Shown: positions 40,391 through 49,577 of the stretch, piece by piece
Layout of the letters: each line of letters starts with the position of its first letter
Numbering within the stretch: the stretch's first letter is position 1
Assembly (NCBI RefSeq): GCF_001545075.1
Contig: NZ_FCOB02000001.1
Span: forward strand, 62,001 to 126,000
DNA from: Caballeronia ptereochthonis
GTDB lineage: Bacteria > Pseudomonadota > Gammaproteobacteria > Burkholderiales > Burkholderiaceae
Direction: 5' to 3'
DNA length: 64,000 nt
The notes under the pieces: generated by a model
Databases searched by the model: none
Told to the model about the DNA's origin: nothing
Seen by the model: only the letters and a program-made list of their open reading frames with translations
Translations under genes and position numbers: made by a program

Positions 40391-40738
40391 ATGGCATCCC
40401 TAACGACATCCACGACAACGCGACGGCTGGCTTCGGCATGGGTCGTCGCCACATGTGTCAGTGGCAGCGTGTCTGTGTACGCGGCCGATAGCGCGTCCGA
40501 ATCCACGCACCTCGCCGCCATCGAACGTCAGCTCGACACCATCGACCGGCTCGCGACGCAAAGCGAACAGCTCCCCGATAGCGACCGCACGCACGAGCAC
40601 TTCGATTACGCCCGCCTGCACGCCGACATCGCGCGCGTGCGCGAAGGCATCCAGGACTACCTGCGCCCGTGTCGTCCGATACCGCGCGATCCCGCCGCAC
40701 TGGTCGGCCACTACCGCGTGCGGACGGAGTCGCCATGA
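40391..40738 (+). CDS. RAQPRD-family ICE protein
   Basis: 115 aa from ATG 40391 (in-frame ATG 40310 would give a non-signal leader). A signal peptide RRLASAWVVATCVSGSVSVYA precedes the helical body (LAAIERQLDTIDRLATQSE; HEHFDYARLHADIARVREGIQDYLRP). The namesake motif is changed to RPIPRDPAALVGHYR. Periplasmic T4SS component of unknown role. It opens the second conjugation block, and the next start overlaps its stop (ATGA). Confidence 0.88.
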   Translation: MASLTTSTTTRRLASAWVVATCVSGSVSVYAADSASESTHLAAIERQLDTIDRLATQSEQLPDSDRTHEHFDYARLHADIARVREGIQDYLRPCRPIPRDPAALVGHYRVRTESP

Positions 40739-40974
40739 ACCTCTCCGGCGATCAACTGACCGCGTTTCAGAGCAACGGTGGTTTCTCGCCCACCGACTGC
40801 TCGGTGCTGCTCGTCAGCATCGTCTTCGTGGTGATGCTGATCTGGGGTGTGTGGGCTCTGCGCACCGCCTATGCCGGCTGGGCCGCGCGTCGACTCTCCA
40901 ACGCGCAATTCCTCGGCGTCGCCGCACGTTTCGCTGCGATGTACGTCGTGCTGACCTTTCTCCTGCTTTCCTGA
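40735..40974 (+). CDS. TIGR03758-family small ICE membrane protein
   Basis: 79 aa from ATG 40735, overlapping the RAQPRD stop. Pattern NLSGDQLTAFQSNGGFSPTD, then a transmembrane helix (CSVLLVSIVFVVMLIWGVWAL) and a second one (FAAMYVVLTFLLLS). VirB3/TraA-like size; probable inner-membrane T4SS part. Confidence 0.9.
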   Translation: MNLSGDQLTAFQSNGGFSPTDCSVLLVSIVFVVMLIWGVWALRTAYAGWAARRLSNAQFLGVAARFAAMYVVLTFLLLS

Positions 40975-40990
40975 CCACGGACGTTTCCCC

Positions 40991-41362
40991 ATGGCTATGC
41001 ATCGTCCTTGTTCCCTCGTCGGCCGCCTCATCCGCGCCGCATGCACCGGCAGCGCTTTCGCCTTCATATCGATGCCATTGCTCGCGTTTCCGGGATTGCC
41101 CACGCTGGAAGATCCCTCGCGCGGCGCCGGCAACGGCATCCTGCAGACGCTGCAGAACTACGGCTACGACATCGTGATGCTGGTGGCGCTGCTCATCATC
41201 GCCTCGATGTTCATCGGTGTGTGCTACCACGCCTACAGCACGTACTCGGAGATTCACACCGGGCGCAAGACGTGGGGCCAATTCGGTTTGACGGTCGCCG
41301 TCGGCGCGCTGCTGCTGGTGGTGGGCATCTGGTTGCTCACCAAGGCCACCGGCATCCTGTGA
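40991..41362 (+). CDS. TIGR03745-family ICE membrane protein
   Basis: 123 aa with a signal peptide (to about residue 32) and two transmembrane helices (IVMLVALLIIASMFIGVCYHAY and GLTVAVGALLLVVGIWLL). The family signature is LPTLEDPSRGAGNGILQTLQNYGYD. The layout resembles VirB2-type pilins, so it may be the pilin-like subunit of the transfer channel; that is inference. Confidence 0.92.
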   Translation: MAMHRPCSLVGRLIRAACTGSAFAFISMPLLAFPGLPTLEDPSRGAGNGILQTLQNYGYDIVMLVALLIIASMFIGVCYHAYSTYSEIHTGRKTWGQFGLTVAVGALLLVVGIWLLTKATGIL

Positions 41363-41369
41363 GGCGCGC

Positions 41370-41792
41370 ATGGCGAGCGACATCGACACCCTGCGCGATG
41401 GCACCGTGGCGTTCCTGCCACATCGCCTGAATCGTCAACCCGTCATCGTTCGTGGCCTGACCGCCAACGAACTGTGGATCACCGTCGGCTTGTCCGCGCT
41501 CGCAGGCATCCTCCTCGGCACGCCGCTCGCGTGGCTTACACGCAGCATCGCCATGGCGCCAACGACGATGATGGTGAGCGTCACCACCGGCATCTTTGCG
41601 GGCGGCACGCTGCTGCGTCGACAAAAGCGCGGCCGTCCGGACACGTGGCTCTATCGCCAGTGGCAATGGTGGTTGCATGGCCATATGCCGTTCCTGTCGC
41701 GCTGGATCGGTGCGCGTGTGCTGATCGTGCGCTCAGGGGCCTGGACCGTTCGCCGCACCACACGGCCCCTGCGTTCGGGAGGCGCGCAATGA
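41370..41792 (+). CDS. TIGR03750-family conjugal transfer protein
   Basis: 140 aa with two transmembrane helices in the middle (about 30-75). Signature FLPHRLNRQPVIVRGLTANEL at the start and KRGRPDTWLYRQWQWWL after the helices. A VirB3/TraL-like inner-membrane protein by size and place. It overlaps the next gene by 4 bases. Confidence 0.92.
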   Translation: MASDIDTLRDGTVAFLPHRLNRQPVIVRGLTANELWITVGLSALAGILLGTPLAWLTRSIAMAPTTMMVSVTTGIFAGGTLLRRQKRGRPDTWLYRQWQWWLHGHMPFLSRWIGARVLIVRSGAWTVRRTTRPLRSGGAQ

Positions 41793-42466
41793 GCCGCTTT
41801 CGTAACGAGGTGGCGCGGCTGGATGCACACGTGACGACCCTGCGTCGCGTCATCCTCGGTCTGTTCGTACTGATGCTGGCGCTGGTGATCGGCTGGTGGA
41901 ACGCGCCGCGCCAGCTCACCATCCACATCCCGCCGGACCTACGCTCAGGCAGCACGCGCAAATGGTGGGAGGTGCCGCCCTCTTCCGTCTATGCGTTTGC
42001 GTTCTACGTATTCCAGCAGCTCAACCGCTGGCCGACCAACGGCGAAGAGGATTATCCGCGCAACATTCGCGCGCTCACCGCGTATCTCACGCCATCGTGC
42101 AAAGCGTTTCTGGACAGCGATTTTGCGTACCGACGCGACAGCGGTGAACTGCGCAACCGCGTACGCGGCATCTACGAAATTCCCGGACACGGCTACGGCG
42201 ACGATCCCACCTTTCACGTGAAGGTGCTCGCGAACGACGCCTGGCTTGCCACGCTCGATCTCGCCGCTGACGAGTATTACGGCTCCGAGCAGGTCAAGCG
42301 TGCCCTCGTGCGTTACCAATTGAAGGTCGTGCGCATGGACATCGATCCGGAGAAGAACCCGTTCGGACTCGCCCTCGACTGCTACGCGTCACCGCCCGAA
42401 CGGCTCGCGCTGCCTGAACTCACCCAACCGGCCGCCGCGTCCGGCGCCAGTGGAGTGCATCCATGA
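41789..42466 (+). CDS. PFL_4703-family ICE protein (TIGR03746, VirB8/TraE-like)
   Basis: 225 aa from ATG 41789. An N-terminal transmembrane helix (about 21-40) is followed by a periplasmic domain with IHIPPDLRSGSTRKWWEVPPSSVYAF and FQQLNRWPTNGEEDYPRNI. The arrangement matches VirB8/TraE inner-membrane assembly factors. GGGAGG upstream; overlapped with both neighbours (ATGA), so strict co-translation. Confidence 0.92.
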   Translation: MSRFRNEVARLDAHVTTLRRVILGLFVLMLALVIGWWNAPRQLTIHIPPDLRSGSTRKWWEVPPSSVYAFAFYVFQQLNRWPTNGEEDYPRNIRALTAYLTPSCKAFLDSDFAYRRDSGELRNRVRGIYEIPGHGYGDDPTFHVKVLANDAWLATLDLAADEYYGSEQVKRALVRYQLKVVRMDIDPEKNPFGLALDCYASPPERLALPELTQPAAASGASGVHP

Positions 42467-43350
42467 CACGACGTGTGTTTCGTACGCTGGGCCTGATCGT
42501 GGTGCTCGCCCGTCTGGCGATTGCACCTGTGCACGCGGTGGAGGTGATGCATTGGGATCGCCTGCCACTGGCCGTGCCGCTGATCGTGGGCCAGGAGCGC
42601 GTTATCTTTCTCGATCGCGATGTGCGCGTGGGCGTGCCGGCCGACATCGCCGATCACCTGCGAGTGCAAAATGCCGATGGCGCGATCTACCTGCGCGCGA
42701 GTGCCCCGATCGAACCGTCACGCCTGCAACTGCAGGACGTCGCCAACGGCACGCTGATCCTGCTCGACATTGCCGCGCACCCGGCCGCGCCGAAGGAAGC
42801 GCCGCTTGAGCCGGTGCGCATCGTCACCGACCCTGTGCCGTCGGGCAAACCGGCGCAAACGTCGACGCACGACGATGATGCGAACGACGACACGCCCAAG
42901 TCCCCTGACACACCGGTGCCGGTGTTGCTCACGCGCTATGCCGCGCAAAGCCTGTACGCGCCGCTGCGCACTGTTGAGGCGGTGGACGGCATCGCGCCGG
43001 TGTCCGTCGATCGCACGTTGCCGTTGGACAGCCTGTTGCCCACCTTGTCCGTGCGCGCATCGGCCTGGGCCGCGTGGCGGCTCGACGACGAATGGGTCAC
43101 CGCCGTCCGCTTGACCAACACGTCCACGCAACACCTCGATCTCGATCCGCGCGCGTTGCAAGGTGATTTCGTAGCGGCGACCTTCCAGCATCCGGACCTC
43201 GGACCCGCGGGTGACGACACCGATACAACGGTTGTGTATCTGGTCACGCGTGGTCATGGTCTGGGTGCATCGCTGCTACCGGCGATCCGTCCGGTCGACG
43301 TGCATCCCACGGCCCCGGCCACGACCGAAGGAGCAGGCGATGAAAAGTAA
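42463..43350 (+). CDS. TIGR03749-family ICE protein (TraK/VirB9-like)
   Basis: 295 aa with a signal peptide ending near HAVEV. The first domain has MHWDRLPLAVPLIVGQERVIFLDRDVRVGVP. An acidic linker (THDDDANDDTPKSPD, about 140) follows. The second domain has WVTAVRLTNTSTQHLDLDPRALQGDF. Periplasmic secretin-like or VirB9-like part of the channel. It overlaps the next gene by 11 bp. Confidence 0.92.
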   Translation: MTRRVFRTLGLIVVLARLAIAPVHAVEVMHWDRLPLAVPLIVGQERVIFLDRDVRVGVPADIADHLRVQNADGAIYLRASAPIEPSRLQLQDVANGTLILLDIAAHPAAPKEAPLEPVRIVTDPVPSGKPAQTSTHDDDANDDTPKSPDTPVPVLLTRYAAQSLYAPLRTVEAVDGIAPVSVDRTLPLDSLLPTLSVRASAWAAWRLDDEWVTAVRLTNTSTQHLDLDPRALQGDFVAATFQHPDLGPAGDDTDTTVVYLVTRGHGLGASLLPAIRPVDVHPTAPATTEGAGDEK

Positions 43351-44806
43351 CGGCCTGCTCAAATGGCTGGTCATTCCGATCCTCATGCTCGCCGTGTGGG
43401 GACTCATCAAGGGATGGACGGCCCATCGTGCGATGCCCCCGGCCGCGAATGTCGCCTCCGACACGCTGACACCTGCAGAGCTCAAGGCCCTCGGCATCGA
43501 AGGCGACTCACCGCACGACACGGTCGCCACCCTGGTCGGTCAGGTGAAAGCGCTGCGCGGCGAAATCCAGGCAGCGGTCAACGACAACCAGGCCCAGCGC
43601 GCCGAGAACGAACGCCTGCGTCAACGCGAAAGCGACATCGACCAGCGCATCCAGGCCGCCGTCAACGCCGAGCACGATCGCCCGCATGACGAACGCGATC
43701 AGGTGCAAAGCGACAAGCAACAAACGCAGGGGCTGTTGCAAGACCTGGAACGTCGGCTCAATACCCTCGATCACAAGAGCGGCACCGATCTGCCGGTGGG
43801 TCTGGGGTTGCGCGACGGCGATGGCGCGGGGTTTGCCGGTGGCGGGATGCAGTGGACCGAGCCGGCCGACAAAAGCCCACAAAGCGCGAAGCGCAACGGT
43901 TCGACACCCGCTCCCTCGACAAGTCCAGCCGGTGGTTTCGGAACGGCCGATACGGCACCCGCACAGCAAACCCTCGATACGAGCGCGACGACGTCCCTCG
44001 ATGACAGTGGCACCGGCAAGTCTCACCTGCGTCCGGTCTACACGGTGCCCGCCAATGCCACCCTGATTGGCTCCATCGCGATGACCGCGCTGATCGGACG
44101 CGTCCCCGTCGACGGCACGGTCAATGATCCGTATCCGTTCAAGGTGCTGATCGGCCCCGACAACCTCACCGCCAACGGCATCGATCTGCCCGACGTGGCC
44201 GGCGCGGTGGTGAGCGGCACCGCATCCGGTGACTGGACGCTCTCCTGCGTGCGCGGACAGATCCGCTCCATCACCTTCGTCTTCCGCGACGGCACGATTC
44301 GCACCCTGCCCGCGAACGATCACGGTGCGGGGAACGACACGAACAGCAACACCACGGCCACCACCACGAATGGCGCGGCGACCACCCAAGGCGGCCTAGG
44401 CTGGATCAGCGATCCCTACGGCATTCCGTGCGTCGCGGGCGAACGGCGCAGCGACGCTGAGCAATACCTGGGTTCCCAGGCCCTGATTACCGCGGCGGGT
44501 GCCGGTGCGGCATCGCTCATTCCCAAAGGCAGTGACAACGTCTCCTACGTGTCGAGCAACGGCAACACGCTCGGCACCGTCGGCATCTCCGCCAACGAAG
44601 CCATGGGCCGCATCCTCGCCGGTGGCGTGCAGGAGATGTCGCAGTGGGTCAACAAGCTCTACGGCCAGGCCTTCGCCGCCATCTACGTCAAACCGGGCGC
44701 CAAGGTCGCCGTCCACATCGATCAACCGCTCACCCTCGACTACGACCCGAAGGGTCGCAAGGTCAATTACCGGACGGGAGGCACGCATGCGCCGGATCTC
44801 GACTAG
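43340..44806 (+). CDS. TIGR03752-family ICE protein (TraB/VirB10-like)
   Basis: 488 aa from ATG 43340 (GAAGGAG upstream). A transmembrane helix at about 8-24 precedes the coiled coil of about 75-185 (VGQVKALRGEIQAAVNDNQAQ...). A Pro/Ser-rich linker follows, and then the beta-rich C-terminal domain with PANATLIGSIAMTALIGRVPVDG and GGVQEMSQWVNKLYGQAFAAIYV. It spans inner to outer membrane like VirB10/TraB. It overlaps the next gene by 20 bp. Confidence 0.93.
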   Translation: MKSNGLLKWLVIPILMLAVWGLIKGWTAHRAMPPAANVASDTLTPAELKALGIEGDSPHDTVATLVGQVKALRGEIQAAVNDNQAQRAENERLRQRESDIDQRIQAAVNAEHDRPHDERDQVQSDKQQTQGLLQDLERRLNTLDHKSGTDLPVGLGLRDGDGAGFAGGGMQWTEPADKSPQSAKRNGSTPAPSTSPAGGFGTADTAPAQQTLDTSATTSLDDSGTGKSHLRPVYTVPANATLIGSIAMTALIGRVPVDGTVNDPYPFKVLIGPDNLTANGIDLPDVAGAVVSGTASGDWTLSCVRGQIRSITFVFRDGTIRTLPANDHGAGNDTNSNTTATTTNGAATTQGGLGWISDPYGIPCVAGERRSDAEQYLGSQALITAAGAGAASLIPKGSDNVSYVSSNGNTLGTVGISANEAMGRILAGGVQEMSQWVNKLYGQAFAAIYVKPGAKVAVHIDQPLTLDYDPKGRKVNYRTGGTHAPDLD

Positions 44807-45218
44807 CGCCATGATCATCGGTTGTATCGCTCTGCTTGCCGGCTGCGCGACCACGAAGGACAAGGTGTTGCCGCACGGCGACGCCTCCACGCTGGACATC
44901 TGGAACCAGCAAACCGGCGGCGGTGCGAACGCCGCGCAAGCCACGCGGCAGTTGATGGATGCGCGCCAGGCCTTACGCCGTCCGCTCACGGCCGAGGACG
45001 AAGCCGCGGCGCCTGACGACAACGCAAGCTATACGCGAACCGCCGAAAACGAAATCCATCAACTGTTCCATCGCCTGCCGAATCCCGACATGGTGATGTA
45101 TGTGTTCCCGCATTTGGCCGGCACGCATCAGACGCCGGTGCCCGGTTACAGCACCGTGTTTCCGTTCTACGAGCGCGTGCAGTACGCGATGCCCGGCGAA
45201 CGGACGGAGTCGTACTGA
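44787..45218 (+). CDS. TIGR03751-family conjugative-transfer lipoprotein
   Basis: 143 aa from ATG 44787. Lipobox LLAGC places the lipid Cys near residue 18. The conserved end is FHRLPNPDMVMYVFPHLAGTHQTPVPGY and FPFYERVQYAMPGE. TraV/VirB7-like outer-membrane lipoprotein of the core complex by position and type. The ATPase gene begins within its stop codon (TGATG). Confidence 0.92.
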   Translation: MRRISTSAMIIGCIALLAGCATTKDKVLPHGDASTLDIWNQQTGGGANAAQATRQLMDARQALRRPLTAEDEAAAPDDNASYTRTAENEIHQLFHRLPNPDMVMYVFPHLAGTHQTPVPGYSTVFPFYERVQYAMPGERTESY

Positions 45219-48103
45219 TGGCATGGCACTCCTCGTTCGCCGCGCTGCGCGAGCGCTTCCTGCCCCGTCGCGATCCGCATGCCGACATGGACGATGACGG
45301 CGATGCATGGGAAACGTACGTAGGGCTTTTGCGCGCTCACGGCATCCCCGTGCCCGGATCACCGACGGGCCAGCGCCCGGCCACGGTGGCGGAGGAGCAG
45401 GCGCTCTACGTCGTCGCGCCCTCCTTCGTCGAGCTGCTGCCCTGGGTGGAATATCTCCCTGCCTCGCAGAGCATGCTGCTCGAGGACGGCGTGTCGGTCG
45501 CGGCGTTTTTCGAGCTCACCGCGGTGGGCACGGAAGGCCGGGAACCCGCATGGCTGATGCAGGTGCGCGATGCGGTCGAAAACGCCCTGCAGGATGCGTT
45601 CGACGAACTGGACGACCATCCGTGGGTGGTGCAGTTCTATGCGCAGGACGAAACCACGTGGGAGGCCTACCTGCGCCGCCTTGAGGATTACGTCCAGCCT
45701 CGCGCGCGCGAAGCCGCGTTCACCCGCTTCTACCTGCGCTTTTTTGCGCATCACCTGCGCGCCATCGCCAAACCCGGCGGACTGTTTCAGGACACGACCG
45801 TCACGCAACTGCCTTGGCGCGGGCAGTCGCGGCGCGTGCGCATGGTCGTGTACCGACGCGATGCCGACGGATCGACGCGCCGTGGTCTGTCGCCCGAACA
45901 GGCGCTCGCATCCGTCTGCGATCGCCTGACCGGAGGTCTCGCCAATGCCGGTGTGAAAGCACGGCGTTTGACGGCCTCCGATGTGCATGCCTGGCTGCTG
46001 CGTTGGTTCAACCCGAACCCGACACTGCTGGGTAACACGGCCGACGACCGCGAGCGCTTCTATCGGCTTGCCACCTATCCCGACGATCGCGACGACGACG
46101 AGCTGGAACTCGCCAGCGGCACTGACTTCGCGCAACGGCTGTTCTTCTCGCTGCCGCGTTCGGACGTCCAAACCGGCGTGTGGTCTTTCGACGGCATGCC
46201 GCATCGTGTCATCGTGCTTGATCGCCTGCGCACGCCACCTGTCACCGGCCACCTCACCGGCGAAACGCGCAAGAGCGGCGACGCGATCAATGCCCTGTTC
46301 GACCAGATGCCGGAAGACACCCTGATGGCGATGACGCTGGTCGTCACGCCGCAGGACACGCTGGAAGCCCATCTCAATTACCTGAGCAAGAAGTCGGTAG
46401 GCGAAACGCTCGCCTCCGAACAGACGCGCCAGGACGTGCAGCATGCGCGCACGCTGATCGGCAGCGCCCACAAGCTGTATCGCGGCGCGGTCGCGTTCTA
46501 TCTACGCGGGCGCGACCAGGCCGAGCTCGATGCGCGCACCCTGCAGCTCACCAACGTGATGTTGGGTGCCGGCTTGCAGCCGGTGCGCGAGGACAATGAA
46601 GTCGCCCCGCTCAACAGCTACCTGCGCTGGCTGCCCTGCAACTACGACCCGGCGAAGGATCGGCGGCAGTGGTACACGCAACTCATGTTTGCGCAGCACC
46701 TCGCGAACCTCGCGCCGGTGTGGGGACGCAGCCAGGGCACCGGGCATCCCGGTATCACACTGTTTCATCGCGGCGGCGGCACGATCACGGTCGACCCGCT
46801 CAACCGCCTCGACCGGCAGATGAACGCGCACCTGTTCCTATTCGGGCCGACGGGTTCCGGCAAGTCGGCCACACTCAACAATCTGCTGGTGCAGGTGACG
46901 GCGATCTACCGGCCACGGCTCTTTATCGTGGAAGCCGGCAACTCGTTCGGCTTGTTCGGCGACTTTGCGCAGCGGCTCGGCCTGAGCGTGCATCGGGTAC
47001 GGCTGTCGCCCGGTTCGGGCGTGAGTCTCGCACCGTTCGCCGACGCGCACCGCCTGATCGACACGCCGAGCGACGTGCAGACGCTCGATGTGGATGCACT
47101 GGACGAACCGACGACCGGTGCCCCCGAGGGCGACGAGCAGCGTGATGTGCTGGGTGAACTCGAAATCACCGCGCGCCTGATGATCACCGGCGGCGAAGAC
47201 AAGGAAGAAGCACGCATGACACGAGCGGATCGCAGCCTGATCCGCCAGTGCATCCTCGATGCCGCCCATCACTGCGCGCGCGAACAACGCACCGTGCTCA
47301 CGCGCGACGTGCGCGACGCCTTGCGCGAGCGCAGTCGCGATGCGTTGCTGCCCGAGGTGCGTCGTGCGCGTCTGCTTGAGATGGCCGATGCGATGGACAT
47401 GTTCTGCCAGGGCGTGGACGGCGAGATGTTCGACCGGCCGGGCACACCGTGGCCCGAGGCCGATATCACGATCGTCGATCTCGCCACCTTCGCGCGCGAG
47501 GGCTACAACGCGCAACTTTCCATCGCCTATATCTCCCTGATCAACACGGTCAACAACCTCGCCGAGCGCGACCAGTTTCTGGGCCGGCCGATTATCAACG
47601 TGACGGACGAAGGCCACATCATCACCAAGAACCCGCTGCTCGCGCCGTATGTCGTCAAGATCACCAAGATGTGGCGCAAGCTCGGCGCCTGGTTCTGGCT
47701 CGCCACGCAAAACCTCGACGACCTGCCGAAGGCGGCCGAGCCGATGCTCAACATGATCGAGTGGTGGATCTGCCTCTCGATGCCACCGGATGAAGTAGAG
47801 AAGATCGCGCGCTTCCGCGAACTGAGTCCCGCGCAGAAAGCACTGATGCTGTCGGCACGCAAGGAAGCGGGCAAGTACACGGAGGGTGTTATCCTGTCGC
47901 GTTCGATGGAGCTGCTGTTCCGCGTCGTGCCGCCAAGCCTGTACCTCGCGCTCGCCATGACAGAACCGGAAGAGAAGAACGAGCGCTACCAGTTGATGCA
48001 GCAATACGGCATCAGTGAACTGGAGGCGGCGATCCGCGTGGCTGAACGCATCGATCGTGCACGCGGCATCGTCACGCCGACGCTGGAGGGCTTTGCGCCA
48101 TGA
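45218..48103 (+). CDS. VirB4/TraC-like conjugative transfer ATPase (TIGR03744)
   Basis: 961 aa, usual length. Residues 1-540 form the N-terminal VirB4 domain (YVVAPSFVELLPWVEYLPASQSMLLEDGVSVAAFFEL). Walker A GPTGSGKS is at about 544-551 and INVTDEGHIITKNPLLAPYV near 790 holds Walker B. LATQNLDDLPKAAEPML and EWWICLSMPPDEVEKIARFREL follow. It powers assembly of the conjugation channel. It overlaps the next gene (ATGA). Confidence 0.95.
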   Translation: MAWHSSFAALRERFLPRRDPHADMDDDGDAWETYVGLLRAHGIPVPGSPTGQRPATVAEEQALYVVAPSFVELLPWVEYLPASQSMLLEDGVSVAAFFELTAVGTEGREPAWLMQVRDAVENALQDAFDELDDHPWVVQFYAQDETTWEAYLRRLEDYVQPRAREAAFTRFYLRFFAHHLRAIAKPGGLFQDTTVTQLPWRGQSRRVRMVVYRRDADGSTRRGLSPEQALASVCDRLTGGLANAGVKARRLTASDVHAWLLRWFNPNPTLLGNTADDRERFYRLATYPDDRDDDELELASGTDFAQRLFFSLPRSDVQTGVWSFDGMPHRVIVLDRLRTPPVTGHLTGETRKSGDAINALFDQMPEDTLMAMTLVVTPQDTLEAHLNYLSKKSVGETLASEQTRQDVQHARTLIGSAHKLYRGAVAFYLRGRDQAELDARTLQLTNVMLGAGLQPVREDNEVAPLNSYLRWLPCNYDPAKDRRQWYTQLMFAQHLANLAPVWGRSQGTGHPGITLFHRGGGTITVDPLNRLDRQMNAHLFLFGPTGSGKSATLNNLLVQVTAIYRPRLFIVEAGNSFGLFGDFAQRLGLSVHRVRLSPGSGVSLAPFADAHRLIDTPSDVQTLDVDALDEPTTGAPEGDEQRDVLGELEITARLMITGGEDKEEARMTRADRSLIRQCILDAAHHCAREQRTVLTRDVRDALRERSRDALLPEVRRARLLEMADAMDMFCQGVDGEMFDRPGTPWPEADITIVDLATFAREGYNAQLSIAYISLINTVNNLAERDQFLGRPIINVTDEGHIITKNPLLAPYVVKITKMWRKLGAWFWLATQNLDDLPKAAEPMLNMIEWWICLSMPPDEVEKIARFRELSPAQKALMLSARKEAGKYTEGVILSRSMELLFRVVPPSLYLALAMTEPEEKNERYQLMQQYGISELEAAIRVAERIDRARGIVTPTLEGFAP

Positions 48104-48846
48104 GGCCCTGGTATGCCCTCAACCACACTTGGCGCAAGGTATCGCTCGTCCATCGACGCGCTGTGCTCAGCACGATCGTGGGCATCGCCCTCGTGGCGGT
48201 GATCGCGATGGTTGTCGGCGTACGGCATCGATCGCCATCACCTTCCACTGCAACACCGCCATGGGTCTACGGCAACGTGCAGGCGCGTTACACCCTCGTC
48301 GAGTACGCCGATCTCGAATGCCCCTATTGCAAAGCGTATTTCCCGGTGCTGAAGGCGTGGATCGACACGCATCCCGAGGTGAACTGGCAGTGGCAACATC
48401 GTCCGCTCGCCCTCCACGAACCGGCGGCGACACGTGAAGCCTGGCTGGCCGAATGCGCCGGGAGAACGAACGGCAATGCCGGCTTCTGGCGTGCGGTGAC
48501 GTGGATCTATGCGAACACGCGTGGTGACGGTGAAGGATGGCCGGCATCGGCAGCCTTTCCGCAAACCTCGCGGAAGCTGAAGGCATGTCTCCAAAATCCC
48601 GACGTCGGCAAAGCGGTTCAAGCCCAAGCGGAGGCAGCTAGCCGCGCGGGTATCGATGCGACGCCGACGGTGAAGCTGGTGGACCGCTCGTCAGGCAAGA
48701 CCCTCGTGCTCGAGGGTGCTGTCGACGGTGACACGTTGCTGTCCGCCATGGATTGGCTGGCCGATTCGTCGCGAATCAGTGCACCTCCTACGTCCGTCAC
48801 CGGCGGCCCTCAAACGCGCAGCGCGCGCTCATCGAGTAACCCGTAG
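48100..48846 (+). CDS. DsbA/thioredoxin-like periplasmic protein of the transfer cluster
   Basis: 248 aa. Transmembrane or signal anchor at about 22-42. The DsbA-like domain has the redox motif C74PYC77 in DLECPYCKAYFPVLKAW. A second Cys pair lies in LAECAGR and LKACLQN, and the cis-Pro segment is GIDATPTVKLVD. It probably forms disulfides in channel proteins. The last 30 residues are a Ser/Thr tail. It is the last transfer gene seen. Confidence 0.9.
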   Translation: MRPWYALNHTWRKVSLVHRRAVLSTIVGIALVAVIAMVVGVRHRSPSPSTATPPWVYGNVQARYTLVEYADLECPYCKAYFPVLKAWIDTHPEVNWQWQHRPLALHEPAATREAWLAECAGRTNGNAGFWRAVTWIYANTRGDGEGWPASAAFPQTSRKLKACLQNPDVGKAVQAQAEAASRAGIDATPTVKLVDRSSGKTLVLEGAVDGDTLLSAMDWLADSSRISAPPTSVTGGPQTRSARSSSNP

Positions 48847-48985
48847 CCCGCGGTCTTCCAGGCTACGCACGGCATGCGCCGTGTGACCGCGCCAGCCCGC
48901 GTGCATCGTCTTGGCGGGCACTCGTTGGTCAACGAGCGATGCATGCTCTTTGTCGCTCCAATCGGAGCATGATCGTCCCACACTG

Positions 48986-49041
48986 CGGGAGAGAATCTCT
49001 CCCGTGCGGCGAGGCCTCCTGCGCTTTTTTCATTCAGGAGG
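48986..49041 (+). promoter_or_regulatory. Leader of radC with a hidden ribosome-binding site
   Basis: First hairpin CGGGAGA (48986-48992) / TCTCCCG (48998-49004). Second, CCTCCTG (49015-49021) pairs perfectly with CAGGAGG (49035-49041), which is the ribosome-binding site of the ATG at 49048. The loop contains a TTTTTT run. Translation could thus be controlled by opening this stem. Confidence 0.6.
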
Positions 49042-49047
49042 TTCTTT

Positions 49048-49545
49048 ATGTTTGCCTTGCCCACGCTTGCCGATCGTCCGTGTCTGACTTCATCGACGCT
49101 TACGCACTCGGAACAGCAACTCATCCAGGATGCCATCGCCGTGATGGAACGACGTCTATTCCAGCGCGGACCGGCGCTCACCAGCCCGCAGCGGGTGGTC
49201 GATTACCTGCGGCTCACCCTGACGCGGGAAGACCGCGAAGTTTTCACGGTGGTCTTTCTCGACACGCACCATCGCGTGATCGCCGTAGAACCGCTGTTCT
49301 TCGGCACCATCGATGGCGCGCAGGTCGCACCCCGCGTCATCCTGCAGAGAGCCTTGCTTCTTCACAGCGCCGCCCTCATCGCGGCCCATAATCATCCGTC
49401 AGGTGCTACCGTGCCTAGCGACGCAGATCGCACACTGACCACGGAACTGACGGCCCTACTCCGACGAGTCGATATCCGGTTGCTCGACCATCTCGTCATC
49501 GGTCAAGGCGAACCGTTTTCGTTTGCCTCGGCTGGCTTGCTTTAG
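49048..49545 (+). CDS. radC: RadC-family JAB/MPN-domain protein
   Basis: 165 aa, lacking the N-terminal helix-hairpin-helix part of chromosomal RadC (about 220 aa), as is normal on ICEs. The JAMM metal motif is complete: H114-x-H116 (AAHNHPSG), S124 and D127. The body has FLDTHHRVIAVEPLFFGTIDG and VAPRVILQRAL. The biochemical role is unsettled; ICE RadC proteins are thought to act on DNA or protein during establishment in the recipient. It is the last ICE-type gene before chromosomal-type genes and ends at a terminator. Confidence 0.92.
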   Translation: MFALPTLADRPCLTSSTLTHSEQQLIQDAIAVMERRLFQRGPALTSPQRVVDYLRLTLTREDREVFTVVFLDTHHRVIAVEPLFFGTIDGAQVAPRVILQRALLLHSAALIAAHNHPSGATVPSDADRTLTTELTALLRRVDIRLLDHLVIGQGEPFSFASAGLL

Positions 49546-49551
49546 TTCATC

Positions 49552-49577
49552 GGCGCCTCTCTTCGGGGCGCCTTTTT
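49552..49577 (+). terminator. Rho-independent terminator after radC
   Basis: GGCGCC (49552-49557) / GGCGCC (49567-49572), extended by C-G pairs near the loop, followed by TTTTT. The following 277 bp to the adhesin gene carry no supported gene and probably contain the right end or deletion junction of the ICE remnant. Confidence 0.75.

Noticed and set aside
49114..49145. HNH homing-endonuclease idea for the HNHPSG motif region of the 165-aa protein
   Set aside because: The HNHPSG motif with downstream S and D is the JAMM metal site of RadC, not an HNH nuclease.
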